Shown here: positions 16,548-25,204 of the stretch, one piece after another
Layout: every line of letters starts with the position of its first letter
Position numbering within the stretch: the first letter of the stretch is position 1
Assembly: GCF_001693515.2 (NCBI RefSeq)
Contig: NZ_CP042968.1
Coordinates: 434,001 to 498,000, forward strand
Direction of reading: 5' to 3'
Length of the DNA: 64,000 nt
From: Bradyrhizobium paxllaeri
GTDB taxonomy: Bacteria; Pseudomonadota; Alphaproteobacteria; Rhizobiales; Xanthobacteraceae
Notes under the pieces: generated by a model
Databases searched by the model: none
Seen by the model: the letters and a program-made list of their open reading frames with translations, nothing else
What the model was told of the DNA's origin: nothing
Made by a program: the position numbers and the translations under genes

Positions 16548-18392
16548 TCAGAGCGTCTTGAGGTATTCGATCAGCGCCTTCCGATCGCCCTCCGACAGCT
16601 CCGGCCCGATGACGCCCTTGATTTCCTTGTTTTTATCGTAGTCCTTCCGGAATTCGTGGCCTCTGTTCGAGTTTCCGCGAATGGACGTATCGAACAGGAA
16701 ACCGTTGGTGATCGGGTCGGTTTTGTATCCGAGCTTCACGGGGTCGTATTCGCGGCTGCCGAGATAGAATGTCTTCGGCCGTTTTGTGGGGTCGCCGAGC
16801 AGGTCGTCGATGGTCGGCACCGAGCCGTTATGGAGATAGGGCGGCGTCGCCCAGACCCCGTTCAGCGGACGGACCTTGTAGGCGAGCTCTGCCTGGATTT
16901 CGTTGGGCATGTTTCCGTCCAGTCGCTGCCGCTCCTCCTTGCTCGGCGGTGGCTTGCGCTGGTCGTAGATGTAGTTGACGGTTTTCTCGACCACGTCTTT
17001 CAGTGCGAAGCCGAACCGGGTGTCAGTGATGCCGAGGTGGGCGGGAAGCGCGACCGTCCGGTTCGCCATGTCCTCCGCCTGTGCGGGATCGGTCCCGATA
17101 TGTGAGATCGGGATATTTTCGACCACGACGATCGCCTCGCCGGCCTGGTTCTTCGTCCACCACTTCGGGTTACTGAAGTTGTAGAATGCCTCGCTCGTCA
17201 CCGGCGGGCGATGACATTCCTGACAATGGGTCTTGTAGAGTTCGGCGCCCTTGTCGGCGAGTTTCTGATCGATCGGCGGCAGGATGTCGGCCGGCCATTT
17301 CGGAGATTGCAGGCCGGAGAATTTATCCTTCGCGTTCGGTGGCTTGTCGCCCTTTATCATCTGCTCCATGTCGTCGAGTGACTTCACGTCGACGCTCGAT
17401 TTATAGAGGCCCTTTGACGGATCGGTCAGGTTGAGCTCCGCCGATACGCCGAGCGATTCGCCGGCGTTGCGCACCATCGGCTGCATGATGGAGCCGTTAT
17501 ACTGCACCCAGTCGAACCACGGCGTGTTCCAGATCCGCGGGTAATGCACCGGCGCGGAGGAGCCGGCGTAGTTTTCCGGCTTCTTGAGGTCGATTGAAAA
17601 CACCTGATTGCCGATTCGATTCAGGGCGTCGAGCCGTCCGTAACCTTCCACAATGCTCCAGGGGGCGACGCGTTCTTCCAGGTCCTTGACCTGCTTGTAC
17701 TGCTTGAGAACCTGGCTGATCTGATTCTTCAGCGCCTCGCGGTCCTCGTCGGTCGCGTCCGGTCCCAGGATGCGCTCGGCGAAGCGGTCGAACCGGCCGG
17801 GCCAGTAGCGCGTCAGCAGGAGCGAGATGCCCATGCCCTGCTTCATGGCGAACAGATTGGTGAGCGCCGGTCCGCCGTCGATGACGACGGCGGTGTCCTT
17901 GTAGGTGAAGCTGCCGGTGTGGCAGGCCGCACAGGTCAGGCCGATGCCGGTCATGTCCTGCCTGCTGCGCGGGTTGCGCCAGGGCGCCCCTGTCGAGTCG
18001 AGCATCGGGCCGCCCTGCGCAAAACCGATCGGAAGCGGTTTCTTGTCGGGGATGATGGTATCGGCAATGAAACCGTAGCGATCGAGATAGGCGGTCTCGC
18101 TGAACAGGCCGGGGGAGGTGAACAACAGCCACGGAATCGTTGGCTGCTCCAGCGCCATGAACCACTCATAGGGGAAGCCGAAGGTCCGCGTTCCCTGATC
18201 GGCGTGATAGAACCAGCTCAGTTTTTCCTTGGGAATGCCCTGGTCGAGCCAGACGGTCTTCTTCGGCGTCGGATGCTCCACGATTTTCACGTGAAGATCT
18301 TGCCAGGTCTTGGCGATATCGTCCTTGAAGGCGTAACCGATGCCGACGACCGCCAGCACGATCACGATTGTCGCAATCCTCTTGCCCCGCAT
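16548..18392 (-). CDS. Membrane-anchored di-haem cytochrome c, peroxidase-like
   Basis: 614 residues. An N-terminal uncleaved anchor (IATIVIVLAVVGIGYAF) is followed by a large periplasmic part with two haem c sites: CAACH near residues 154-158 and CQECH near residues 390-394. The last third (NGVWATPPYLHNGSVPTIDDL) is the typical end of MauG/CcpA-like di-haem proteins. It probably transfers electrons to peroxide or oxidises a periplasmic substrate; the family is poorly characterised and no partner is adjacent. The start at 18392 has GAGGGG upstream; the extension to 18569 is not convincing. Confidence 0.82.
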   Translation of the reverse strand: MRGKRIATIVIVLAVVGIGYAFKDDIAKTWQDLHVKIVEHPTPKKTVWLDQGIPKEKLSWFYHADQGTRTFGFPYEWFMALEQPTIPWLLFTSPGLFSETAYLDRYGFIADTIIPDKKPLPIGFAQGGPMLDSTGAPWRNPRSRQDMTGIGLTCAACHTGSFTYKDTAVVIDGGPALTNLFAMKQGMGISLLLTRYWPGRFDRFAERILGPDATDEDREALKNQISQVLKQYKQVKDLEERVAPWSIVEGYGRLDALNRIGNQVFSIDLKKPENYAGSSAPVHYPRIWNTPWFDWVQYNGSIMQPMVRNAGESLGVSAELNLTDPSKGLYKSSVDVKSLDDMEQMIKGDKPPNAKDKFSGLQSPKWPADILPPIDQKLADKGAELYKTHCQECHRPPVTSEAFYNFSNPKWWTKNQAGEAIVVVENIPISHIGTDPAQAEDMANRTVALPAHLGITDTRFGFALKDVVEKTVNYIYDQRKPPPSKEERQRLDGNMPNEIQAELAYKVRPLNGVWATPPYLHNGSVPTIDDLLGDPTKRPKTFYLGSREYDPVKLGYKTDPITNGFLFDTSIRGNSNRGHEFRKDYDKNKEIKGVIGPELSEGDRKALIEYLKTL

Positions 18393-18731
18393 GGCCTGCC
18401 CCTCTTCAAAACTGCGCCGCGCGCGCACTATATCTGTCTGTCTATCAAAAGCGCCGGAAAGCGAATCATCCTCGGCGTGCGATCGAATATGACGCCATCC
18501 TATAGTGGCATCATAAGTCTGTCCATGAATCAGCACTTCAGCTCTGGCGCAAGATCTGATGCTGATCACGGCATATTATGGCGCTCCCGAAATCCCTCGA
18601 TCGATTTCGGGTGCCGCCTTCCCAGGAATTCCCTGCCAGCTTTTCGACGCAGGCATGTATGAAAAACCAGATTGACTTTGACGTCGCGTCAAACCCGCAT
18701 AACGCGTTCCTCGAAGCAGAGGAGCCCGCTC
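18393..18731. other. Divergent intergenic region with a short hairpin
   Basis: About 340 bp separating the di-haem cytochrome (minus) from the hydrolase (plus), presumably with both promoters. It contains a 9-bp perfect stem CCCGAAATC / GATTTCGGG with an 8-nt loop at 18586-18611. No T-run follows, so it could be an operator rather than a terminator. No gene is supported. Confidence 0.4.
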
Positions 18732-19670
18732 ATGTCCACCCGCCGCAGCTTTCTTCAGTTTTCCCTTGAGCTTTCCCTTGGCGCCCTTGCCGCAACCGCC
18801 ACCGCGGTCATTTCGTCGCATCGCGCCCAAAGCCAAGCCCGTACGTTCAAGGTCGCGACCCGGAATGGCACCGGGCTATTCGTCAGGGATAGCGGAGGCT
18901 CGGGCCGCGCTGTCGTGATGACCCATGCCTGGCCGTTGAACGCCGATATCTGGGACTATCAGGCCATGCAGCTTTCAAAGGCCGGCTTCCGCGTCATCAC
19001 CTACGATCGCCGCGGGTTTGGCCGCTCGGACAAGCCCGCCGGCGGCTATGATTTCGATACGTTCGCCGACGATCTCGCTGATGTGATTGAACAAACCAGC
19101 GTACGGGATGCGACGCTCGTCGGCTATTCCATGGGCGGCGGCGAGGTGGTGCGCTATTTCTCGCGCCATCGGGGGCGCCATGTCGCAAAGGCCGGCCTTG
19201 TCGGCGCTGCAGCGCATTATCTGATGAAGACCGAGAACAATCCGATCGGGATCGACGGCGCGGTGTTCGAAGGCATCAAGCAAGGCGTGCAGGGCGACCG
19301 CAAGGCGTATCTGACGGGCCTGCTCCGCGACGTATTCCTCGACGCCAGGCGGCCATCGGCCCATCCCGTAACGCAGGAGATGGTCGATTCGACGCTTGCC
19401 ATGGCGATGCAGGCCAGCGTCGCCGCAACGGCGGCCTGCGTCGATGCTTTCGCGAAAACCGACTTCCGGCCCGAACTCGCCGCCGTGAAGGTGCCGACGC
19501 TGGTGTTGCACGGCACATCGGACATTCCGGTGCCGTTCGCGATCGGCAAGGCAACGGCCGACGGCATCGCCGGATCGAAGCTGATCGAATATCCTGACGC
19601 CTCGCACGGCATCGTGCTGACCGAACGGGACCGTGTGACCCGCGACCTGCAGGCCTTCATCGCAAGCTGA
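18732..19670 (+). CDS. Alpha/beta hydrolase with Tat signal (non-haem chloroperoxidase-like)
   Basis: 312 residues. The leader STRRSFLQFSLELSLGALAA is a twin-arginine signal, so it is probably exported folded. Hydrolase core: MTHAWPLNADIWDYQ (oxyanion region), ITYDRRGFGRSDKP, nucleophile VGYSMGGGEVVRY, acid near HGTSDIPVPF and histidine in YPDASHGIVL. It resembles the cofactor-free haloperoxidase/arylesterase group. A MerR regulator follows 38 bp downstream and a GST beyond, suggesting a stress-responsive detoxification set. Confidence 0.87.
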   Translation: MSTRRSFLQFSLELSLGALAATATAVISSHRAQSQARTFKVATRNGTGLFVRDSGGSGRAVVMTHAWPLNADIWDYQAMQLSKAGFRVITYDRRGFGRSDKPAGGYDFDTFADDLADVIEQTSVRDATLVGYSMGGGEVVRYFSRHRGRHVAKAGLVGAAAHYLMKTENNPIGIDGAVFEGIKQGVQGDRKAYLTGLLRDVFLDARRPSAHPVTQEMVDSTLAMAMQASVAATAACVDAFAKTDFRPELAAVKVPTLVLHGTSDIPVPFAIGKATADGIAGSKLIEYPDASHGIVLTERDRVTRDLQAFIAS

Positions 19671-19708
19671 GATCCGCCGATGGATCGCCACGAGATTGGA
19701 GCGCTCTG

Positions 19709-20545
19709 ATGTTTCGTATCGGTGAGTTCGCCCAGATCGCGCAGGTCTCGAGCAGGCAGTTGCGCTTCTACGACCAGCTCGGGCTGCTGCAGCCGGCCCA
19801 TATCGATCGTGAGACCGGCTATCGCTACTACAGCATCCGGCAATTGCCGCGGCTGAACAGCATTCTTGCGCTGAAGGAACTCGGCCTGACGCTGGAACAG
19901 ATCGGCCCGCTATTGAAGGACAGCATTTCGGCAGCAGAGCTTCGCGCCATGCGCACCCTGAAACGGGCGGAGGTGGAGCGCTCGCTCCACGAACAGCAGG
20001 CGCAGTTGCGCCATATCGAATCCCGCATCGCGCAAATCGACCGGCATGGCCGGACGGAGGGTTTTGACGTCATCCTCAAATCGGTCGAGCCGGCGCCGTT
20101 CCTGTCGCTGCATTGCGCGTGCGCCGACATGGACGAGGTGGTCCGCATGATCAGCCTCGTCGCCGAGGACGGTGCGCGGCAGATCAAGCCGGCGCTGCGG
20201 GACAAACTGATCGTGGTCGCGCGTAACGACCATGATGACGAGAAGCTCGATCTCGAGATCGGTTTCTCGTTGACCCGGCCCTCGAACGCCGCCGTCCGCC
20301 TGCGCGGCGATCATCTGTTGCGCGCCAGCGAACTGCCGGCGGTGGAGATGATGGCGACCATCGTGCGGCCGGGCACCAACATGGAGAGCCACACTTCGTT
20401 CGGCGCGGTCGGCACCTGGATCGAGGCCAATCATTATCAGATCGCGGGACCATGCCGCGAAGTGTTCCTCGAGCCGATCACCGGTCCGCCGGGCTTCGAG
20501 GGCGCGCTGGTGGAAATCCAGTTTCCGGTCCGGCAGGCCGCCTAG
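19709..20545 (+). CDS. MerR family transcriptional regulator with GyrI-like effector domain
   Basis: 278 residues. The winged helix-turn-helix at 1-70 (RIGEFAQIAQVSSRQLRFYD, then ETGYRYYS) and a coiled coil at ~75-115 form the MerR dimer, and residues ~120-275 form a GyrI/BmrR-like small-molecule pocket. No metal-binding cysteines are present, so it senses an organic ligand. It lies between a hydrolase and a GST gene on the same strand and probably controls one or both by DNA distortion at a 19-bp-spacer promoter, which was not located. Confidence 0.87.
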   Translation: MFRIGEFAQIAQVSSRQLRFYDQLGLLQPAHIDRETGYRYYSIRQLPRLNSILALKELGLTLEQIGPLLKDSISAAELRAMRTLKRAEVERSLHEQQAQLRHIESRIAQIDRHGRTEGFDVILKSVEPAPFLSLHCACADMDEVVRMISLVAEDGARQIKPALRDKLIVVARNDHDDEKLDLEIGFSLTRPSNAAVRLRGDHLLRASELPAVEMMATIVRPGTNMESHTSFGAVGTWIEANHYQIAGPCREVFLEPITGPPGFEGALVEIQFPVRQAA

Positions 20546-20652
20546 TTTCGCTTCCTTTCCTTGAACCACCCGATCCGGACGCATGCGCGTTCCGGCAACG
20601 CGAACCGCTGTGTCGGAACCCGGCCGACGGTTAAACCTCAACAGGAGTGAAC

Positions 20653-21336
20653 ATGCTTACGATCCACGGCGTTCCGCTTTCGGTTCATACCCGCAAGGCC
20701 ATCGTTACCGCGATCCTGAAGAACATCGATTACAAATTCGAAGTGGTGATCCCGGTCATTCCCGGCAATCCGCCGGCCAACTGGAGCACGCTCAGCCCGA
20801 CGGGGCTGATCCCCGTCCTGCAGGATGGCGACTCCACGCTCGCTGATTCGACCGCCATCTGCCTCTACCTCGACAGGAAGCAGCCCGCGCCGCCGATCTT
20901 TCCCGAAGACATCAGGGACTATGCCCGGGTGCTGTGGTTCGATGCCTATGCCGGCGGCACCATCTTCCGGCATGTCGTGCATCCGCTGTTCGTCCAGACG
21001 GTCGTCGGCCCCAATATCCGCAATGTCTCGACGGACAGGGCCGTGGTCGACGACGTCCTCACCAACGTGCAGCCAAAGATTCTCGCCTATCTCGAATCGC
21101 AGATCGCGGGCAGATATCTGGTCGGCGATGCCATGACACTGGCCGATATCGCGATCGTGTCGAACTTCATTGTCTATCAATATCTCGGCTTTGAAATCGA
21201 CGCTTCCCGCTATCCGAAGCTTGCCAGATATCTGCGGGAGATCGCGGCGACCGCCGTGTTCCAGCGGGCGCTGGCGGACGAAAGACCGTTCGTCGACCAG
21301 ATGGGGCTGAAGCGGGACTTCCTTTCGGCGGCATGA
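20653..21336 (+). CDS. Glutathione S-transferase family protein
   Basis: 227 residues. A thioredoxin-like N-terminal domain (MLTIHGVPLSVHTRKAIVTA, cis-Pro segment GLIPVLQDGD, ADSTAICLYL) is joined to an all-helical C-terminal domain with the DMTLADIA-type N-capping box (VGDAMTLADIAIVSNF). It conjugates glutathione to electrophiles. AGGAG at 20643-20647 favours ATG 20653 over the GTG 6 nt earlier. It follows a MerR regulator by about 100 bp. Confidence 0.87.
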   Translation: MLTIHGVPLSVHTRKAIVTAILKNIDYKFEVVIPVIPGNPPANWSTLSPTGLIPVLQDGDSTLADSTAICLYLDRKQPAPPIFPEDIRDYARVLWFDAYAGGTIFRHVVHPLFVQTVVGPNIRNVSTDRAVVDDVLTNVQPKILAYLESQIAGRYLVGDAMTLADIAIVSNFIVYQYLGFEIDASRYPKLARYLREIAATAVFQRALADERPFVDQMGLKRDFLSAA

Positions 21337-21446
21337 CGTTTAACAGTATGGCAGCGTGTCGGCCGTGGCTGCTTCGGCTCCGGCCGGCATGTTGCCCTTT
21401 TCGGGTATAGAGTCTCGATCATGCAGTTGAATATCGGTCACAGCAT

Positions 21447-22130
21447 ATGACGGCAGACGAGGCGCAATCGCTCCGGATTGAGGTGGGCTCCGATCAGACG
21501 GTTTCCGCGCTGCTGATCGAGCCATTGCAATGCCGCGCCTGTTACGTGTTCGCGCACGGTGCCGGCGCGGGCATGGCCCATGCGTCGATGGCAACGGTTG
21601 CCGAGGGTCTCGGCCAACGCGGCATTGCGACGCTGCGCTATCAGTTTCCCTATATGGAGAAGGGCAGCAAGCGGCCCGATCCGCCTGCGGTCGCGCACGC
21701 TGCGGTGCGCGCGGCGGTGGCGGAGGCCGGTCGGCACTTTCCCGCGCTGCCGCTGATTGCGGGCGGCCGGTCGTTCGGCGGGCGGATGACGTCGCAGGCG
21801 CAGGCAAAATCAGCTTTGGCCGGCGTTCGCGGGCTGGCGTTCCTCGGCTTTCCCCTGCATCCGGCCGGAAAACCTTCCAGCGAGCGGGCCGGGCATCTCG
21901 CCGACGTCAACATTCCGATGCTGTTCCTGCAGGGGACACGCGATGCGCTGGCGGAATTGAGCCTGCTCAAGCCTGTGGTCAAAGGCCTGGGATCGCGGGC
22001 GACGCTGCATCTGCTCGATGGCGCGGACCATTCCTTTCACGTGCTGAAAAGTTCGGGACGCAACGATCGCGCGGTGATGGATGAGGCGCTGGATGCGTTT
22101 GCGACGTGGGTGGATGGTATCGTGAGCTAG
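21447..22130 (+). CDS. Alpha/beta hydrolase (KANL3/Tex30-like, dienelactone-hydrolase fold)
   Basis: 227 residues. YVFAHGAGAGMAHASM is the oxyanion motif, IAGGRSFGGRMTS the nucleophile elbow (Ser in GRSFG), FLQGTRDAL carries the acid and DGADHSFHV the histidine, so the catalytic triad is intact. This matches the KANL3/Tex30 alpha/beta-hydrolase-like family of small soluble proteins of unknown substrate. Stand-alone gene, followed 10 bp later by a palindromic repeat. Confidence 0.82.
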   Translation: MTADEAQSLRIEVGSDQTVSALLIEPLQCRACYVFAHGAGAGMAHASMATVAEGLGQRGIATLRYQFPYMEKGSKRPDPPAVAHAAVRAAVAEAGRHFPALPLIAGGRSFGGRMTSQAQAKSALAGVRGLAFLGFPLHPAGKPSSERAGHLADVNIPMLFLQGTRDALAELSLLKPVVKGLGSRATLHLLDGADHSFHVLKSSGRNDRAVMDEALDAFATWVDGIVS

Positions 22131-22140
22131 CCTCTCCGAT

Positions 22141-22260
22141 GTCGTCCCTGCGAACGCAGCGACCCATAACCACAGACGTATGTGGTTGAAGAAAGCCGTC
22201 TAACCTTGTGCCCCTTTCGCCGGCCGCGGCGTATGGGTCCCTGCGTTCGCAGGGACGACG
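22141..22260. repeat. Palindromic intergenic repeat, family D
   Basis: Second copy of the element at 8712: GTCGTCCCTGCGAACGCAG at the left, GTATGGGTCCCTGCGTTCGC then AGGGACGAC at the right. Left and right arms are near-perfect complements. It lies between two same-strand genes, 43 bp before the racemase start. Confidence 0.88.
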
Positions 22261-22303
22261 TGGATAGAGTTGCGCCGTGCGCCATCCTGACTACGATGTA
22301 TCA

Positions 22304-23062
22304 ATGACAAGAATCCTGATCGTCAATCCAAATACCACTGCCTCGATGACCGAAACGATCGGCGCCGCGGCGCGCGCCGTCGCCGCATCCGGCACCGAAA
22401 TCATCGCCGTCACCTCGGCGATGGGGCCGGTTTCGATCGAGGGCTATTACGACGAGGCGTTTGCCGTGCCCGGCCTGATCCAGGCGCTGATGAACGCGCC
22501 GGACGCTGACGCGGCGATTGTCGCCTGCTTCGACGACACCGGGCTCGATGCCGCCCGCACCGCCGCGCGCTTTCCGGTGGTCGGGATTTGCGAGGCGGCG
22601 CTGGTGACGGCCGGCCAGATCGCCAAGCGCATCGCCGTCGTCACCACGCTGCCACGCTCGATCGTGCCGCTGGAAGAACTGGTGCGCCGTTACGGTTTTG
22701 CGGAGCGAGCGCAGGTCACTGCCTGCGATGTCGCAGTGCTCGACCTCGACAAGCCCGACTCAGGCGCGGAAGCCAAGCTTGAAGCCGAGATTGCCCGCGC
22801 GCTCGACAAGGGTGCGGAAGCGATCGTGCTGGGCTGTGCGGGCATGGCCGACCTCCCGCAAAAACTGTCACGGAAATTCGGCGTGCCCGTCGTCGATGGC
22901 GTAGCCGCGGCGGTGAAGCAGGCCGAGGCGCTGGCCGGCCTGAAACTCACGACATCGCGGCGCGGTTCTTACGCGTCACCGGGCGTGAAGGCCTATACGG
23001 GACTCCTGGAAAAGTTCGCGCCATCAGACCCGTCATTGCGAGCGAAGCGAAGCAATCCATAG
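22304..23062 (+). CDS. Asp/Glu/hydantoin racemase family protein
   Basis: 252 residues. RILIVNPNTTASMTETI at the N-terminus is the family signature. IVACFDDTGLDAART (near residue 74) and IVLGCAGMADLPQKL (near residue 178) provide the paired catalytic cysteines, so a two-base racemase mechanism is possible. The family interconverts hydantoin or amino-acid enantiomers, or acts on allantoin- or maleate-type substrates. The final nine residues (SLRAKRSNP) and the stop are encoded by the palindromic repeat beginning at 23032, showing that the original C-terminus was replaced or extended by the repeat. Confidence 0.85.
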   Translation: MTRILIVNPNTTASMTETIGAAARAVAASGTEIIAVTSAMGPVSIEGYYDEAFAVPGLIQALMNAPDADAAIVACFDDTGLDAARTAARFPVVGICEAALVTAGQIAKRIAVVTTLPRSIVPLEELVRRYGFAERAQVTACDVAVLDLDKPDSGAEAKLEAEIARALDKGAEAIVLGCAGMADLPQKLSRKFGVPVVDGVAAAVKQAEALAGLKLTTSRRGSYASPGVKAYTGLLEKFAPSDPSLRAKRSNP

Positions 23063-23114
23063 CGCCGCAAGCGGACGGATGGATTGCTTCGTCGCTTGCG
23101 CTCCTCGCAATGAC
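23032..23114. repeat. Palindromic repeat, family B (CATTGCGAGCGAAGC type), overlapping a gene end
   Basis: Arms GTCATTGCGAGCGAAGCGAA and, inverted, CGCTTGCGCTCCTCGCAATG, with inner arms GCAATCCAT / ATGGATTGC. Other copies: 23928, 31333, 36709. The left arm lies within the racemase reading frame and supplies its stop codon. Confidence 0.9.
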
Positions 23115-23118
23115 ATTG

Positions 23119-23895
23119 TTAGGCCGGCGCTCCGTAGATCTTGTCGCGCAGCCGCCGCATGCCTGATAGCCAGCGGTCGTGGTTGGATGCCTTGCGCTGC
23201 ATGTATTCGGCGACCTGCGGGTGCGACAGGATGAGAAAGCGTTCTTCTGCCATCGCCTCGATCACCATGCGCGCCACCTCCGGCGGCTGCAGCACGCCGT
23301 CGACCCGCGCCGCGCTGGGGCCGGGCGTGGTCATGGCTGTTTGCACCGACTGCGGGCACAGTACGGAGACGCGGATACCGCGGTCGCCATATTGAATGGC
23401 GAGATGTTCGGCGAGCGCCACCGCGGCGTTCTTGGTGACGCCGTAAGGCATCGAGTTCAGCGACGCCAAGAGGCCCGCGGCGGAAGCGGTGTTAAGGAGA
23501 TAACCGGAGCCGCGCGCCAGCATGCCGGGCACCAATGCGCGGGCCGCGAACACATGGCTCATGACGTGGACGCGCCAGCTCACGTCCCAGTCGGCATCCG
23601 ATGCCGTCTCCTGACCCTTGCGCGACAGGCCGGCGTTGGAAAAGAACACATCGACGGGGCCGTATTTGTCCTCGGCCGCGGCGATCAGCGCCTTGATGTC
23701 TTCCTCCAGCCCGACGTCGGCCGTGATCGGCAGTCCGTCGATGTCGCCGGCGACCTTGGCGAGTTTCTCGCGCGAGGTCTTGAGGTCGGCGACCACGACG
23801 CCGCGTGCACCGGCTTCAGCATAGGCGCGCGCTACCGCTTCGCCGATGCCGCTCGCAGCTCCCGTGACGACACAGACCTTGCCTTTGACGTGCAT
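23119..23895 (-). CDS. SDR family oxidoreductase
   Basis: 258 residues. TGAASGIGEAVA near residue 11 is the cofactor motif, FFSNAGLSRKG replaces the usual NNAG with SNAG, NTASAAGL supplies the serine and YGVTKNA the Tyr-x3-Lys pair. The C-terminal third (RFLILSHPQVAEYMQRKASN) is characteristic of a subgroup common in Bradyrhizobium and mycobacteria. Substrate unknown. Both sides are bordered by family B repeats. Confidence 0.87.
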   Translation of the reverse strand: MHVKGKVCVVTGAASGIGEAVARAYAEAGARGVVVADLKTSREKLAKVAGDIDGLPITADVGLEEDIKALIAAAEDKYGPVDVFFSNAGLSRKGQETASDADWDVSWRVHVMSHVFAARALVPGMLARGSGYLLNTASAAGLLASLNSMPYGVTKNAAVALAEHLAIQYGDRGIRVSVLCPQSVQTAMTTPGPSAARVDGVLQPPEVARMVIEAMAEERFLILSHPQVAEYMQRKASNHDRWLSGMRRLRDKIYGAPA

Positions 23896-23927
23896 GACGC
23901 GGTTTCCCCTTCTTCATTTGAACCGCC

Positions 23928-24009
23928 GTCATTGCGAGGAGCGGAGCGACGAAGCAATCCATGGCTCGGCATGTGGAGAGGTGGATTGCTTCGCTTCGCT
24001 CGCAATGAC
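23928..24009. repeat. Palindromic intergenic repeat, family B
   Basis: GTCATTGCGAGGAGCGGAGC at the left, GGATTGCTTCGCTTCGCTCG then CAATGAC at the right. It lies between two minus-strand genes. Its arms are slightly more diverged than those at 31333 or 36709. Confidence 0.9.
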
Positions 24010-24026
24010 GGCTCGGACTGCATTGC

Positions 24027-25001
24027 CTAGCCTTGATACAGCCCCTTGTCGCGCGCCTGGCGGATGGCGAGCGCGCCCATCATGTCGAGCATCGGTGTCG
24101 AAAGTCCGGCGGCGCGGGCGAACGCAGCGGGCGCGCGGACCAATACGTCGATTTCCATGGCGCGGCCAAGTTCGTAATCCTGCAGGATCGACGGCTTGTG
24201 ATCCGGCGCGGGGCCGGAGCGGGTCACGCGCCTGACTTCGGGAAAACAGCTTTGCGCTATGCTGTTGGCCTCGTCGAGCAGGCGCGGCACGATGTCGGCC
24301 AACGCCGGGTCGTCGCGCACGGCACGCGCGGTCTGTCCGGTCAGAAGGCACAGCACCGACATCGACATGTTGGTCAGGAGCTTTGACCAGATCGTCTCCC
24401 TGATCTGCGCGACTTCGGGCGAGTCGATCGCGGCGTCATTTAGCGCCATGCGCAGCTTTGCGACCCGTTCGCTGGCGCGGTCGTCGCACTCGCCGATCAG
24501 GAGCCGGTTGCGCTCGGGTGACAGGTTTGCGACCACGCCCGGCGCCACGACCTCATTCGATGAAAACACCACGCCGCCGACGATGCGCTCTTTCGGGATC
24601 GCCGCGCGCAGGCGTCCGCCCGGATCGAGGAAAGCCAGATCCGGCACCGGCGGATGTCTTGGCGCGAGCCCGATATCGTACCACCAGGGAACACCGTTCT
24701 GCGCGAAGACGACCGCCGTGTCGTCGCCGAGCAGCGGCTGCAGGGCGTTAGCGAGGCTGGAGAGGCCCGTCGCCTTCAGCGTGCAGATGATGGCGTCCTG
24801 CCGGCCCAGCGCGGCGGGATCGCTGGATGCGCGCACCCTCGCCTTGAAGTCGCCATCTCCGACCCGCAGCGTCAGGCCGTTCGCGTTTACGGCATCCAGA
24901 TGTGGACCGCGCATCACGCAGGAAACGTCATGTCCTGCCAGCGCGAGCCGCACCGCAAAATGGCTGCCGACGGCGCCCGCACCGAAAATGCAAATCCGCA
25001 T
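24027..25001 (-). CDS. 2-dehydropantoate 2-reductase family protein
   Basis: 324 residues. RICIFGAGAVGSHFAVRLA is the NADP motif, VFAQNGVPWWYDIG and GGVVFSSNEVVAPGVV are family segments, and IWSKLLTNMSMSVLCLL contains the catalytic Lys/Asn. It is the second member of this family in the window and differs clearly from the one at 7469. Neither lies near panB/panC, so both may reduce other branched 2-oxo acids. Stand-alone gene. Confidence 0.85.
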   Translation of the reverse strand: MRICIFGAGAVGSHFAVRLALAGHDVSCVMRGPHLDAVNANGLTLRVGDGDFKARVRASSDPAALGRQDAIICTLKATGLSSLANALQPLLGDDTAVVFAQNGVPWWYDIGLAPRHPPVPDLAFLDPGGRLRAAIPKERIVGGVVFSSNEVVAPGVVANLSPERNRLLIGECDDRASERVAKLRMALNDAAIDSPEVAQIRETIWSKLLTNMSMSVLCLLTGQTARAVRDDPALADIVPRLLDEANSIAQSCFPEVRRVTRSGPAPDHKPSILQDYELGRAMEIDVLVRAPAAFARAAGLSTPMLDMMGALAIRQARDKGLYQG

Positions 25002-25113
25002 GGATGGGAAATCCTGCTGGGGAAAATGTCCTTGCTAGTTTTCACAAGCCTTGATCGGGCGCAACCGGCCCGCCGCACAGAGCGGCTTGCGGCGCGTGCA
25101 GCCTTGGCGGGCG

Positions 25114-25139
25114 GGAACTTTTGGCATTCAGCCAGCGTT
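25114..25139 (+). promoter_or_regulatory. Consensus EcfG (general stress sigma) promoter
   Basis: GGAAC at 25114-25118, 17-nt spacer, CGTT at 25136-25139: an exact match to the alphaproteobacterial EcfG consensus, 65 nt upstream of the His-rich LTXXQ gene. Indicates induction by general stress through the PhyR-NepR-EcfG cascade (inference). Confidence 0.65.
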
Positions 25140-25204
25140 CATCAACATGCCGCCAAGCTTGCAGCATAGCGACAATGGGACGTGCGACGATGAGGGGACG
25201 TGCC

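Noticed and set aside
7469..25001. Naming the two reductase-like genes panE
   Set aside because: Both carry family motifs, but neither is near pantothenate genes and paralogues of other function are common, so a gene symbol is not justified.
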